From: Oscillospiraceae bacterium
GTDB taxonomy: Bacteria > Bacillota > Clostridia > Oscillospirales > SIG519
NCBI GenBank assembly: GCA_015067255.1
Contig: SVMS01000001.1
Span: forward strand, 1-64,000
DNA length: 64,000 bases
Direction: 5' to 3'
The notes beneath the pieces are model-generated. The model was not told the origin of the DNA and ran no database searches. It was given only the letters and a program-made list of their open reading frames with translations. How positions within the stretch are numbered: position 1 is the stretch's first letter; every line of letters starts with the position of its first letter. Below, piece by piece: positions 1-7,631 of this stretch. A program made the translations under genes and the position numbers.

Positions 1-37
1 GACTTTTGGGGCGGGCAGAGTTACCATACAGACGACA

Positions 38-83
38 AAAAACACCTCGGATGCGGCGGAAAGCTGCATTCGGGGTGTTTTGC
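38..83. terminator. Hairpin terminator at window edge
   Basis: A 15-bp imperfect stem (AAACACCTCGGATGC against GCATTCGGGGTGTTT, with G-T wobbles) closes a loop of about 10 nt and ends in a T-rich tract. It probably ends a gene lying left of the window. No gene is seen between here and position 186. Confidence 0.7.
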
Positions 84-186
84 TTGACCACAGTTTATCC
101 CATTTACACGACCGGAGTACACGGAAACAGTGGAGGTAAGAGTGCCGGAAAGGATGTGTTTCTGAGCGGAAAGGGGCGGAAACGGC

Positions 187-264
187 TGGAAATAAGCGGA
201 GACCGGTACTCCCAAATTCTTTGGGAGCAAGATGCCGCAGGTCCGAATCCTGCCACTCCAACCA
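187..264 (+). pseudogene. Degenerate tRNA-Pro(TGG)
   Basis: The 3' half is that of a proline tRNA: anticodon loop TTTGGGA at 220-226, 3' anticodon strand GCAAG, T-arm stems GCAGG and CCTGC around a TCCGAAT loop, acceptor strand CACTCCA and an encoded CCA ending at 264. The 5' half does not fit it. The acceptor TGGAAAT pairs at only about four positions, position 8 is A, the 5' anticodon strand AATTC cannot pair with GCAAG, and T55 is C. Total length is 78 nt, so it is a full-length but decayed or chimeric tRNA. It is followed by its own terminator. It could also be a 3' fragment left by an integration or excision event. Confidence 0.6.
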
Positions 265-268
265 GTCG

Positions 269-310
269 AGAGCCTCGACACGCATTTTGCGTAGTTGAGG
301 CTCTTCTTTT
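269..310 (+). terminator. Terminator of the tRNA-Pro remnant
   Basis: AGAGCCTC at 269-276 pairs with GAGGCTCT at 297-304, and an inner GC-rich stem lies between them. A CTTTT tract follows. Confidence 0.75.
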
Positions 311-355
311 TACAATTACTATATTATCCTTGAGGATATTAAAAGCACTCGCAAC

Positions 356-388
356 AAAAATCCAAGAACTTCAGGTTCTTGGATTTTT
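356..388 (+). terminator. Rho-independent terminator
   Basis: AAAAATCCAAGAAC pairs perfectly with GTTCTTGGATTTTT around a five-base loop. It is A-rich on one side and T-rich on the other, so it could stop transcription in either direction. Confidence 0.75.
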
Positions 389-413
389 ATTTGATGATAT
401 AACTCACCAATAC

Positions 414-447
414 GCAGAAAACGGTTATGGAAACAATCCATAACCGT
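414..447 (-). terminator. Terminator of kdgK operon
   Basis: ACGGTTATGG at 421-430 pairs with CCATAACCGT at 438-447. On the minus strand the stem is followed by TTTTCTGC, directly after the kdgK stop. Confidence 0.75.
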
Positions 448-458
448 CTTAAACCTTC

Positions 459-1481
459 TTATCTTTGTACTCTTCCGCTACCGTCGCCGCCTGCAAGCTT
501 TTCAACCTCAGAAACGCTAACGCGGTTGTAGTCACCTTCTACAGAGTGTTTGAGTGCTGATGCCGCAACTGCAAATTCAATAGCAGACTGCGTATCTTTT
601 CCGTTAAGCAATGCATAAATAAGTCCGCCGCCGAAAGAGTCGCCTCCGCCTACACGGTCAACAATATGCAGATGATAAGATTTAGAGAAGCAATAATTTT
701 CTCCGTCATAAAGCATTCCCGCCCAATCGTTATCGCTGGCAGAAATTGAAGAACGAAGAGTAATAGCTACTTTTTCAAAACCAAATTTATCGGAAAGCTG
801 TTTTGCAACAGACTTATATCCGTCATGATTAAGTTTTCCGCCGTAAATATCTGTATTTTCTGCTTCAATTTCAAATACGTCTTTGGCATCTTCTTCATTG
901 GAAATACAAACATCTACATATTGGCACAAATCAGTCATAGCTTTTCTTGCTTCATCTCTTGTCCATAATTTCCCACGATAGTTAAGGTCGCAAGAAATTT
1001 TAACACCTTTTGACTTAGCAGCTTTACAAGCCTCACGACAGATTTCTACCATATTGCCTCCGAGCGCAGGAGTAATTCCTGTAAAATGGAACCAATCTGC
1101 GTCCTCAAAAATATTATCCCAATCAAAATCAGTAGAAACAGCCTCAGCAATTGCAGAATGTGCTCGGTCATAAATGCAAACAGATCCGCGCTGTGAGGCT
1201 CCTTTTTCAAGATAGTAAATACCTACTCGCTCACCGCCACGAACTATTTTTGATGTATCAACGCCGAAATGGCGAAGTGAATCAACTGCAGCCTGACCGA
1301 TAGCATGTTTGGGAAGCTTTGTAACATAAAGGCTATCCAAACCATAGTTAGCAAGTGAAACTGCTACATTGGCTTCTCCTCCGCCAAATGTTGCTTGCAT
1401 CTGATCATTTTGGAAAAATCTATAATATCCGTTAGGCGCAAGACGAAGCATAAGCTCGCCGAATGTAACTACTTTTTTCAT
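459..1481 (-). CDS. kdgK: 2-keto-3-deoxygluconate kinase (PfkB family)
   Basis: A 340-residue PfkB-type sugar kinase, predicted to phosphorylate 2-keto-3-deoxygluconate to KDPG with ATP in the cytosol. It has the N-terminal GGGEANVAVSLA motif of the sugar-binding lid and the C-terminal DRVGGGDSFGGG motif, the KDG-kinase form of the DTxGAGD signature, with the final Asp as catalytic base. Its ATG overlaps the stop of the upstream aldolase gene (TAATG), so the two are translationally coupled. Pairing with a KDPG aldolase points to uronate or pectin catabolism. Family is certain; substrate is inferred from the partner gene. Confidence 0.88.
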   Translation of the reverse strand: MKKVVTFGELMLRLAPNGYYRFFQNDQMQATFGGGEANVAVSLANYGLDSLYVTKLPKHAIGQAAVDSLRHFGVDTSKIVRGGERVGIYYLEKGASQRGSVCIYDRAHSAIAEAVSTDFDWDNIFEDADWFHFTGITPALGGNMVEICREACKAAKSKGVKISCDLNYRGKLWTRDEARKAMTDLCQYVDVCISNEEDAKDVFEIEAENTDIYGGKLNHDGYKSVAKQLSDKFGFEKVAITLRSSISASDNDWAGMLYDGENYCFSKSYHLHIVDRVGGGDSFGGGLIYALLNGKDTQSAIEFAVAASALKHSVEGDYNRVSVSEVEKLAGGDGSGRVQR

Positions 1482-2038
1482 TATTTTTCTGCCTCCATTT
1501 TTTCAAGCGCTTCTTTTACAAAGAAGCTACCACCTATAGCCACTATTTTATCAAATGCCAAAAATTCATCTATATTGCTTCTATCAACTCCGCCGGTGGG
1601 AATAAATTTAACCTGTGGGAATGGTGCTGAAAGCGCCTTTAGCGCTTTAAGACCGCCATAGACATTTGCCGGAAAGAATTTCACTGTTGTAATCCCAAAT
1701 TCGAGTGCCGCCATAATCTCGGTAGGAGTTACACATCCGGGATAATAAGGAACATTTTTCTCCTTACAAATAGTTGCAACAGCAGGGGAAAATCCGGGAG
1801 ATACGATAAAGGTTGCGCCTGCAGCAAGTGCCATCTCGCACTGTTCAGCATTGATAACAGTTCCTGCCCCAACCTCCATATCCGGATAATTTTTTACTGC
1901 ATAAGCGATAGCCTCTGCTGCACAAGCAGTACGGAATGTAATTTCCGCACAATTAATATTGTTATTTTTAAGTGCAGTCAAAATTTTATCAGTTTCAGAT
2001 AACTCCTTGATGACCACAACAGGAATATACTTTTCCAT
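1481..2038 (-). CDS. eda: KDPG/KHG aldolase
   Basis: A 185-residue class I aldolase of the Eda family that cleaves 2-keto-3-deoxy-6-phosphogluconate to pyruvate and glyceraldehyde-3-phosphate. The family's catalytic Glu lies in AEITFRT and the Schiff-base Lys in TVKFFPA near residue 133. The phosphate-binding PTGGV motif follows at about residue 160. At 185 residues it is shorter than the usual 200-215, losing length at both ends without losing motifs. It is first in an operon with kdgK, and together they convert KDG to glycolytic intermediates. The minus-strand promoter at 2092-2119 serves both genes. Confidence 0.9.
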   Translation of the reverse strand: MEKYIPVVVIKELSETDKILTALKNNNINCAEITFRTACAAEAIAYAVKNYPDMEVGAGTVINAEQCEMALAAGATFIVSPGFSPAVATICKEKNVPYYPGCVTPTEIMAALEFGITTVKFFPANVYGGLKALKALSAPFPQVKFIPTGGVDRSNIDEFLAFDKIVAIGGSFFVKEALEKMEAEK

Positions 2039-2054
2039 TTTTCAACCATCCTTT

Positions 2055-2073
2055 TTGCATTACATAACTGCAA
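2055..2073 (-). promoter_or_regulatory. Candidate operator of eda-kdgK
   Basis: TTGCA and TGCAA arms separated by 9 bp lie in the 5' untranslated region, between the -10 box and the eda start. The symmetry suits a dimeric repressor. No regulator gene is adjacent, so this is only a candidate. Confidence 0.4.
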
Positions 2074-2091
2074 TAATTGTCATTTATATTT

Positions 2092-2119
2092 ATTATATTA
2101 AAAAATAACACTATGTCAA
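2092..2119 (-). promoter_or_regulatory. Sigma-A promoter of eda-kdgK
   Basis: On the minus strand TTGACA (2114-2119) and TATAAT (2092-2097) are separated by 16 bp. Both hexamers match consensus exactly. Confidence 0.8.
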
Positions 2120-2197
2120 TAAACAACATTCATTTTTATTATCAAAAGCTGATTTTTAAAAAATATATAAGTTTCCTCTTTCTTTTATTTTTATTTA

Positions 2198-2226
2198 TTG
2201 ACATTTTTTTACGCTCTTAGTATAAT
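2198..2226 (+). promoter_or_regulatory. Sigma-A promoter of cysK
   Basis: TTGACA at 2198-2203 and TATAAT at 2221-2226 are both perfect, with a 17-bp spacer. Confidence 0.85.
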
Positions 2227-2260
2227 ATAATAGATTGTTTTAGAAAGGTTAAAGCTATTG

Positions 2261-3187
2261 ATGATATACAATAATATTTTAGAAGCTATGGGCAATACTC
2301 CCATAATTCGTTTGAATCATATGACGGGGCCTAATGACGCTGAAGTTCTTGTGAAATTTGAAGGACTCAATGTCGGCGGTTCAATAAAAACACGCACTGC
2401 TTATAATATGATTTGTGATGCAGAGCAAAAAGGTCTTATAAATAAAGATACTATTATTGTTGAGCCTACAAGCGGTAACCAAGGAATTGGCTTAGCTCTT
2501 GTCGGTGCAGTAAGGGGCTATAAGGTGAAAATAATTATGCCCGATTCTGTAAGTGAAGAAAGACGACTTCTTGTGCGTCAGTACGGTGCTGAGGTTATTC
2601 TTGTTCACGATGCGGGAAATATAGGTCTTTGCATCGAAGAATGTCTTGAGTTAGCTCTTAAAATGAAGGCTGAAAACAAAAATGTTTTTGTTCCTCAGCA
2701 GTTTGAAAATCCCGCTAATCCTGCTATACAGCGCAGCGCTACTGCAAAAGAAATACTTGAGCAGGTAAATGGTGAAATTCACGGTTTTTGTTCAGGAATA
2801 GGTACGGGCGGTACTATAACAGGTATAGGTGAAGTGCTTAAAGAAGCTAATCCCGATATTCTTATTTGGGCGGTAGAGCCTGAAAATGCTGCTATACTTT
2901 CCGGCGGTTCAATAGGTACACACGTTCAAATGGGAATTGGCGACGGTATTATTCCTGAGATACTTAACCAAAAAATATATAACGATGTCTGTATTGTAAA
3001 AGACGAAGAAGCATTGCAAGCATCTAAGGATTTAGCCGCTAAGGAAGGTATTCTTTGCGGAATTTCCAGCGGAACAAACGTTGCAGCAGCAATTCGTCTT
3101 GCTAAAAAGCTTGGAAAAGGCAGGCGTGTCGTAACTGTTTTACCTGATACTGCCGAAAGATATTTTTCGACTCCGTTATTTGAATAA
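2261..3187 (+). CDS. cysK: Cysteine synthase family PLP enzyme
   Basis: A 308-residue fold-type II PLP enzyme of the O-acetylserine sulfhydrylase group, expected to make cysteine from O-acetylserine and sulfide. The PLP lysine is in GGSIKTRTA near residue 42, the substrate loop is TSGNQGIG, the phosphate cup is GTGGTITGIG and SSGTNVA lies near the end. Two motif positions differ from the usual family pattern: GGSVKDR is GGSIKTR and TSGNTG is TSGNQG. ATG at 2261 is chosen with AGAAAGG at 2242-2248; a TTG three bases earlier is also possible. Another beta-substitution activity cannot be excluded. Confidence 0.82.
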   Translation: MIYNNILEAMGNTPIIRLNHMTGPNDAEVLVKFEGLNVGGSIKTRTAYNMICDAEQKGLINKDTIIVEPTSGNQGIGLALVGAVRGYKVKIIMPDSVSEERRLLVRQYGAEVILVHDAGNIGLCIEECLELALKMKAENKNVFVPQQFENPANPAIQRSATAKEILEQVNGEIHGFCSGIGTGGTITGIGEVLKEANPDILIWAVEPENAAILSGGSIGTHVQMGIGDGIIPEILNQKIYNDVCIVKDEEALQASKDLAAKEGILCGISSGTNVAAAIRLAKKLGKGRRVVTVLPDTAERYFSTPLFE

Positions 3188-3343
3188 GAATTTAGCACGT
3201 CTACGCATTGGAAATGCAGGTTAGTATTCAGTTTTCACAATAAGAAAATAAATCAAATTTTACGCAGTCCAAGTTACTATCAAAAATTTCACGTCAACAT
3301 ACAGGCGTGGAGTTTTAAAATATTACATAGGAGATGTATTAAA

Positions 3344-3580
3344 ATGGAAATGCTAAAAAAATTTTTCCCCAACGCTTTTAAAGCAACTGACCTCAAATCA
3401 TTTATAACGGCTCTCGTTATATATGTTTTGATCGATATTGTCTGCGGTTTTGTAATTGGCCTTCTGGCAAAGATTCCGCTTATAGGCATTATCTTTTCAA
3501 TTGTTGGCTCGTTAGTGGGACTTTATGCTCTTGTCGGCATCATACTTTCTGTTCTCGTTTTTGTTAAGGTTATAAAATAA
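3344..3580 (+). CDS. Small membrane protein, two helices
   Basis: A 78-residue protein with a strong ribosome site (AGGAGA at 3330) and an ATG at 3344. After an amphipathic, lysine-containing start it has two hydrophobic spans, about residues 20-42 and 46-74, separated by a short KIP turn. Glycines are spaced through both spans. A strong terminator follows, so it is a monocistronic gene. The function is not recognised. It is rich in Gly and Ile and lacks charged residues inside the spans. Confidence 0.7.
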   Translation: MEMLKKFFPNAFKATDLKSFITALVIYVLIDIVCGFVIGLLAKIPLIGIIFSIVGSLVGLYALVGIILSVLVFVKVIK

Positions 3581-3584
3581 TTCC

Positions 3585-3624
3585 AAAACCCCCTCTATCC
3601 AAATAATCGGATAGAGGGGGTTTT
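3585..3624. terminator. Bidirectional terminator
   Basis: AAAACCCCCTCTATCC pairs perfectly with GGATAGAGGGGGTTTT around an 8-base loop. It ends the small membrane gene and the convergent SDR gene. Confidence 0.9.
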
Positions 3625-3642
3625 CTCAGCTTTTGATATTTT

Positions 3643-4353
3643 TTATTTATTTAATATCCAGCCACAATCTCCGTGGTAAATCATTTGTTTTGTCATTCCG
3701 CCGTCAATGCAAATATTTTCACCTGTAATAAAGCCTGCCATATCAGAGCACAGATAAAGCACCATATTTGCAATATCCAAAGGATTTCCTACTCTTCCTG
3801 CGGGCTGTTGTACGGCATCAGCTCCTTCATAAGCTTTATAATCATTATCAATCCAGCCCGGTGATATAGAATTAACTCTCACTCTACCGGAAAAGCTTAC
3901 CGAAAGTGCATGAGTCAAGGCGCTGATAGCACCTTTAGCAGAGGTATAGCTCTCTGTCTGAGGCTGACTCATACGGTCACGGGAGGAGGAAATATTGACA
4001 ATGCTTGCCCCTTTTGAAAAATACGGTGCAAAGAGCTTAGAAAGATAAAACGGCGCTGTTACTCCTACCTTTAAGGCATATTCAAAATCCTCGTAGCTTC
4101 CCTCTTCTATGCCGCACATTTTAGGTGGAGCGTTGTTAATAAGGCAATCTACTCTGCCACAATCTGAAATTATCTTGCTTGCAAAGCTTTCCAAAATCTC
4201 CTTATCTGCAATATCACCAACAAAATAATCATTACTAAGAATATCAATTATACAGACCTTGGCACCCGCCTTTTCAAACTGTTCCTTGATGCATTTTCCT
4301 ATTCCTCTGGCACCGCCTGTTATTACAACTATTTTATCTTTAAAATTAAACAT
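3643..4353 (-). CDS. SDR family oxidoreductase
   Basis: A 236-residue classical short-chain dehydrogenase/reductase, cytosolic and NAD(P)-dependent. The cofactor loop TGGARGIG is at about residues 12-19. NNAP replaces the usual NNAG near residue 90. The catalytic Ser is in ISSSRDR, and the Tyr and Lys are in SYTSAKG near residues 152-156. SPGW follows and ICIDGG closes the chain. It is the right length for the family. The start has an AGAGGA ribosome site. The substrate cannot be read from the sequence; the gene stands alone between terminators. Confidence 0.85.
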   Translation of the reverse strand: MFNFKDKIVVITGGARGIGKCIKEQFEKAGAKVCIIDILSNDYFVGDIADKEILESFASKIISDCGRVDCLINNAPPKMCGIEEGSYEDFEYALKVGVTAPFYLSKLFAPYFSKGASIVNISSSRDRMSQPQTESYTSAKGAISALTHALSVSFSGRVRVNSISPGWIDNDYKAYEGADAVQQPAGRVGNPLDIANMVLYLCSDMAGFITGENICIDGGMTKQMIYHGDCGWILNK

Positions 4354-4373
4354 TTCAATTTCCTCTTTCTTGT

Positions 4374-4408
4374 ATAAAAACCTGCAGTTTTTACACCGCA
4401 GGTTTTTA
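4374..4408 (-). terminator. Terminator of desulfoferrodoxin gene
   Basis: AAAAACCTGC at 4376-4385 pairs with GCAGGTTTTT at 4397-4406 and is followed on the minus strand by a T tract. Confidence 0.8.
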
Positions 4409-4424
4409 ATTGAACAACTTAGTA

Positions 4425-5042
4425 TTACTTATTTGACATAGCTTCAGAAATAATAGCTATTACTTTATCATAACAGCCACCGCAGCCTGAAGAACAATGG
4501 GTTGTTTCTTTAACAGCATCAAATATTCCTAACAGATTATTTATATTGTTGTGCTTTTGTATTTCATTCAAAATGTCGAAATAGCTAACGCTGTTACATT
4601 TACATACCACATAATCTTCAACTGATGAAGTATTAAGAGGCTTCAATTCACAAGCTTTTATTTCAACATCTGCTTTCCAAAGTCCGTGCAAATTACAGTA
4701 AGCATATACCGCAACAGGCTTTTCATCGGCAAGAGCAAAGCTTACCTTAGGTGCTTTACCTATTTCAAGGCACTTACGCTGACCGCCCTTATCTGTTTGC
4801 AAATATACCCAAAGAATACTGTGTTCTTTGGTCATCGGATGTTCTATTTCACCTATCTCTACATTTACAGTATTTTCTGAAACACTTACAACAGGAATAT
4901 GCTTTTCACGGCTTGCTTCTGCTACGCCTGCTTCAAGTTTTGTCATTTTTTGGCCGCAGCACATCATAGGAACACCTGCATCGTGAATCATTCCTATTAA
5001 ATTCCCGCAATGCTCACAAATAAAAAATCTAATTTCACACAT
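4425..5042 (-). CDS. Desulfoferrodoxin with C-terminal BFD-like Cys domain
   Basis: A 205-residue superoxide reductase. Residues 1-37 form a desulforedoxin-like iron site (CEHC then MCCG). The catalytic domain follows, with EHPMTKEHSI supplying Glu and His ligands and CNLHGLW supplying the Cys-His pair of the Fe(Cys)(His)4 centre. It reduces superoxide to peroxide without making oxygen. From about residue 150 there is an extra domain with CKC and then CSSGCGGC, which resembles the [2Fe-2S] BFD-like domain. Ordinary desulfoferrodoxins stop near residue 125. The extension could hand electrons to the centre. A GGAG ribosome site precedes the ATG. Confidence 0.85.
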   Translation of the reverse strand: MCEIRFFICEHCGNLIGMIHDAGVPMMCCGQKMTKLEAGVAEASREKHIPVVSVSENTVNVEIGEIEHPMTKEHSILWVYLQTDKGGQRKCLEIGKAPKVSFALADEKPVAVYAYCNLHGLWKADVEIKACELKPLNTSSVEDYVVCKCNSVSYFDILNEIQKHNNINNLLGIFDAVKETTHCSSGCGGCYDKVIAIISEAMSNK

Positions 5043-5128
5043 ATTTTTCCACTCCTTTTGTTCTTGAGCCTATTATAATACAAAGCTTTTATTTTTTCAA
5101 TAATTATTTAATGAGATTTTTCGACGTA

Positions 5129-5470
5129 TCAATCAAAAATAACTGATTTTTTCTTACCGTTTTTATTTCTCGGATATTCTCTTATTCTAACAATAAAATC
5201 AAAATTTATCAATTCATCGGCGCCTGCTTTTTCCACAAGAATTCCGCCCTCGTTAACTTCTTTGATAATTCCTGTAAGCTGTGAATTAAAGGTATAAATA
5301 ATACATTCCTTCCCCAAAAATTTCTGAGCTAATTCATACATTTGAGTATCATCCTTTTTTCTTTTATTCAAAATATTTTTTATAACTGTTTTTTCGTTAC
5401 GCTGTGTTATGAAAATAATCAAAAACATCATAACTATCGGTATATACGCTATCATATACGAATATTCCAC
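5129..5470 (-). CDS. Membrane-anchored Sm-like small protein
   Basis: A 113-residue protein starting at GTG (5470) behind GGGAG. Residues 3-22 are one transmembrane helix and a basic linker follows. Residues about 45-95 show the alternating strands and LTGIIKEV turn of an Sm-like or small beta-barrel fold, ending in a basic tail. Similar small proteins are annotated as domains of unknown function in Clostridia (recalled, not checked). It is followed closely by no other gene on its strand. Function unknown. Confidence 0.65.
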   Translation of the reverse strand: MEYSYMIAYIPIVMMFLIIFITQRNEKTVIKNILNKRKKDDTQMYELAQKFLGKECIIYTFNSQLTGIIKEVNEGGILVEKAGADELINFDFIVRIREYPRNKNGKKKSVIFD

Positions 5471-5484
5471 GGTATTTCTCCCAA

Positions 5485-6042
5485 TTATTTTAATTTCTTT
5501 CCGTCAGAAAAAGCATTGCCGACCTTTTCGCCAAGCTTAATATATGTATGATGCACAGGGTCATATGTAATTGCTTCAAGCTTTACAGGGTCGATTTGTC
5601 CATCTGTTCCCAACACCGTTTCATCTGCGCTGACATTTACAATTTCACCAATACAGATACCATCCTCGTTGAATTTGAGCAGCTTACACTCAACAGTCAT
5701 CGGAAATTCGTTGATAACAGGCGCATTTACAAAGGCGGATTTCACAGTAGTAAAACCTGCTTTATCCATTTTATCAGAAACTTTATTTCCCGAAACAATA
5801 CCAACGTAATCAGCTTCTATAACGTGCTTTGCATCGGCAATACTTACCGTAAAAGCACCGCTTTCAATTATGTTTTTTGTAGTCTTATGGTCATCTGCAA
5901 GACATACCATTATCTGATTTGTATCATAAGTTCCGCCCCAAGCTGCGTTCATACAGCACGGCTTGCCGTTCTTATCATAAGCAGCAACAATAAATACGGG
6001 CATAGGATACATCCAGGTTTTTACTCCAAAATCTTTACGCAT
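5485..6042 (-). CDS. Flavin reductase-like (flavoredoxin) protein
   Basis: A 185-residue FMN-binding split-barrel protein of the flavoredoxin group. Features are the N-terminal MYPMPVFIVAAYD strand with AAWGG, the middle KTTKNI and GAFTVSIAD, and a C-terminal Y(IK)LGEKVGNAF tail typical of anaerobe flavoredoxins. It is expected to bind FMN and shuttle electrons in the cytosol. The gene follows the TipAS gene by 6 bp with an AGGAGGT site inside that gene's end, so they form one operon. Confidence 0.82.
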   Translation of the reverse strand: MRKDFGVKTWMYPMPVFIVAAYDKNGKPCCMNAAWGGTYDTNQIMVCLADDHKTTKNIIESGAFTVSIADAKHVIEADYVGIVSGNKVSDKMDKAGFTTVKSAFVNAPVINEFPMTVECKLLKFNEDGICIGEIVNVSADETVLGTDGQIDPVKLEAITYDPVHHTYIKLGEKVGNAFSDGKKLK

Positions 6043-6048
6043 ATAAAT

Positions 6049-6420
6049 TTACCTCCTATATATTTCTATTGCTTTGGAAATGAATTCTGCGGTGTCGGGG
6101 GCGTGTTTATCAATGTTATTTTTAAAGCGTTTGTCGGCGACATACATTTGACCGAGCCCTGCGAGAATTTCGCCAGTACAGTGGTAGTAATTATCGGTGA
6201 TATAGTTTTGCATTTCTTTTACAAGAGTCTGAGCTTCAATTGAGTCAGCAGTGTGTCCGCTTCTCTTGCACTCGGCAAATTTTGCAAGTATTTCATTAAG
6301 ACCATCGTTTGCCCGTTGCCATTTATCTGTAGTATAAGCTGCGGTTTTCTTTTCATATTCCTGATATGCGACGGTGTCGCCCCAGCGTTCTTTAACCTCT
6401 CTATCGTAATTATTCATCAT
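6049..6420 (-). CDS. Stand-alone TipAS-like domain protein
   Basis: A 123-residue all-helical protein matching the TipAS ligand-binding domain. It has the ERWGDTVAYQEYEKKT start, the DKW, the HCTGEILAGLGQMYV helix and a final helix. In TipA and Mta-type regulators this domain sits behind a MerR DNA-binding domain and traps thiopeptide-like or other ligands. Here no helix-turn-helix precedes it, since only about 130 bp of promoter lies upstream. It is cotranscribed with a flavoredoxin. It may bind a ligand without regulating DNA, or be a remnant of a MerR regulator. Confidence 0.75.
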   Translation of the reverse strand: MMNNYDREVKERWGDTVAYQEYEKKTAAYTTDKWQRANDGLNEILAKFAECKRSGHTADSIEAQTLVKEMQNYITDNYYHCTGEILAGLGQMYVADKRFKNNIDKHAPDTAEFISKAIEIYRR

Positions 6421-6501
6421 TTTTCCCCCTTATTTCATACGGCCAGTCTATTATATATATTATATCATTTATTTTTACTTTTCTCAATGCTATTTTTACA
6501 C

Positions 6502-6531
6502 TTGAAGTTTATATTAAAAATGCGGTATAAT
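6502..6531 (+). promoter_or_regulatory. Sigma-A promoter of aldo/keto reductase
   Basis: TTGAAG and TATAAT with an 18-bp spacer, 27 bp before the start codon. Confidence 0.65.
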
Positions 6532-6557
6532 ACATAGAAAGAAAGCGAGGGCTTTTT

Positions 6558-7541
6558 ATGAAAACTATTACTGTCCGTTCCTATCCTTCTCCCCTTTCCC
6601 GAGTTTGTCTCGGAACAGGCTCTATGGGAGAATTGGGATTAACAGGCAAGCCAAAAGAAGCTGCCTTTGATATTCTTGATGCTTATTATCAATTAGGCGG
6701 CCGTCTTCTTGACACTGCAAATATATATGGACGTTGGGGTGTTGACAAAACCAATGCTTCTGAAAAAATTATAGGTGCTTGGCTTAAAGAAAGAAAAATT
6801 ACCGATACTACTATTATAACAAAAGCCTGCCACTATGACTTAGAAACACCTTCTATCAGCCGAGTTGATAGTATTTCTCTAAAAAAAGACATAGAAGAAA
6901 GCAGAACAGCTTTAGGACTTGATAAGCTTCATATTATTCTTTTACACCGAGATAACGAGGCTTTGGACATTCGCAGTATTGTTGATTTTTGCGTGTCTTT
7001 AGTAAATGAGGGTAAAGCTTCACGTTTTGGTTTTTCCAACTTTAAAGCTCACCGTGTTAAAGAAGCGATTGAATATTTAGGCAAGGATTGGGACAAATAT
7101 TTTGTCGGGGTATCAAACGAATGGAGTCTTGCTATGGACGGAACAGAAAACTATTATCCGCCGACACAAATGATAGCAACTGATAATGCCTTGCGTGAAG
7201 TACAAGCTGAATATAAATTCTCCTTATTTCCCTATTCTTCTATTGCTCACGGCTTTTTCTCAAAGCTTCAACAATGTAACGCTGTCTATGACGGTTTTTG
7301 GCATAATACAGAAGATTTTTCTGGCAATAAGGAATGGCTTACCGACAAAAATGGGTCAATGTATAACCATTTGATTTGTCTTTGTCAAAAAAACAATATA
7401 TCAATAAGTATGCTTTCTCTTGCTTATTTACTTGCACAACCCGATACAATTCCTGTTATGAGTGTCAGCCGTATAGAGCAATTAAAAGAGCTTTCTTTAG
7501 TAACTGAAAAAGAATGGAATATATCTATTTTTAAAATATAA
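6558..7541 (+). CDS. Aldo/keto reductase family protein
   Basis: A 327-residue (beta/alpha)8 oxidoreductase. The catalytic tetrad of the family is readable: Asp and Tyr in LLDTANIYG (about residues 50-58), Lys in IITKACHY and His in ILLHRDN. The C-terminal VSRIEQL loop is where NADPH phosphate binds in relatives. It is cytosolic and reduces an unknown carbonyl. The ribosome site is GCGAGG. No partner gene indicates the substrate. Confidence 0.85.
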   Translation: MKTITVRSYPSPLSRVCLGTGSMGELGLTGKPKEAAFDILDAYYQLGGRLLDTANIYGRWGVDKTNASEKIIGAWLKERKITDTTIITKACHYDLETPSISRVDSISLKKDIEESRTALGLDKLHIILLHRDNEALDIRSIVDFCVSLVNEGKASRFGFSNFKAHRVKEAIEYLGKDWDKYFVGVSNEWSLAMDGTENYYPPTQMIATDNALREVQAEYKFSLFPYSSIAHGFFSKLQQCNAVYDGFWHNTEDFSGNKEWLTDKNGSMYNHLICLCQKNNISISMLSLAYLLAQPDTIPVMSVSRIEQLKELSLVTEKEWNISIFKI

Positions 7542-7631
7542 TGTTTATTTATGTTGCAAATAGTATTTTAAAGTGCTATAATGTAATAAGACAATCCTTT
7601 AAATCACAATATATTGGATATGAGAAAAATC

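Noticed and set aside
6-443. A 145-codon open frame on the plus strand
   Set aside because: It runs through a terminator, the tRNA-Pro remnant and two more terminators, and its product has no domain pattern. It is an accidental frame.
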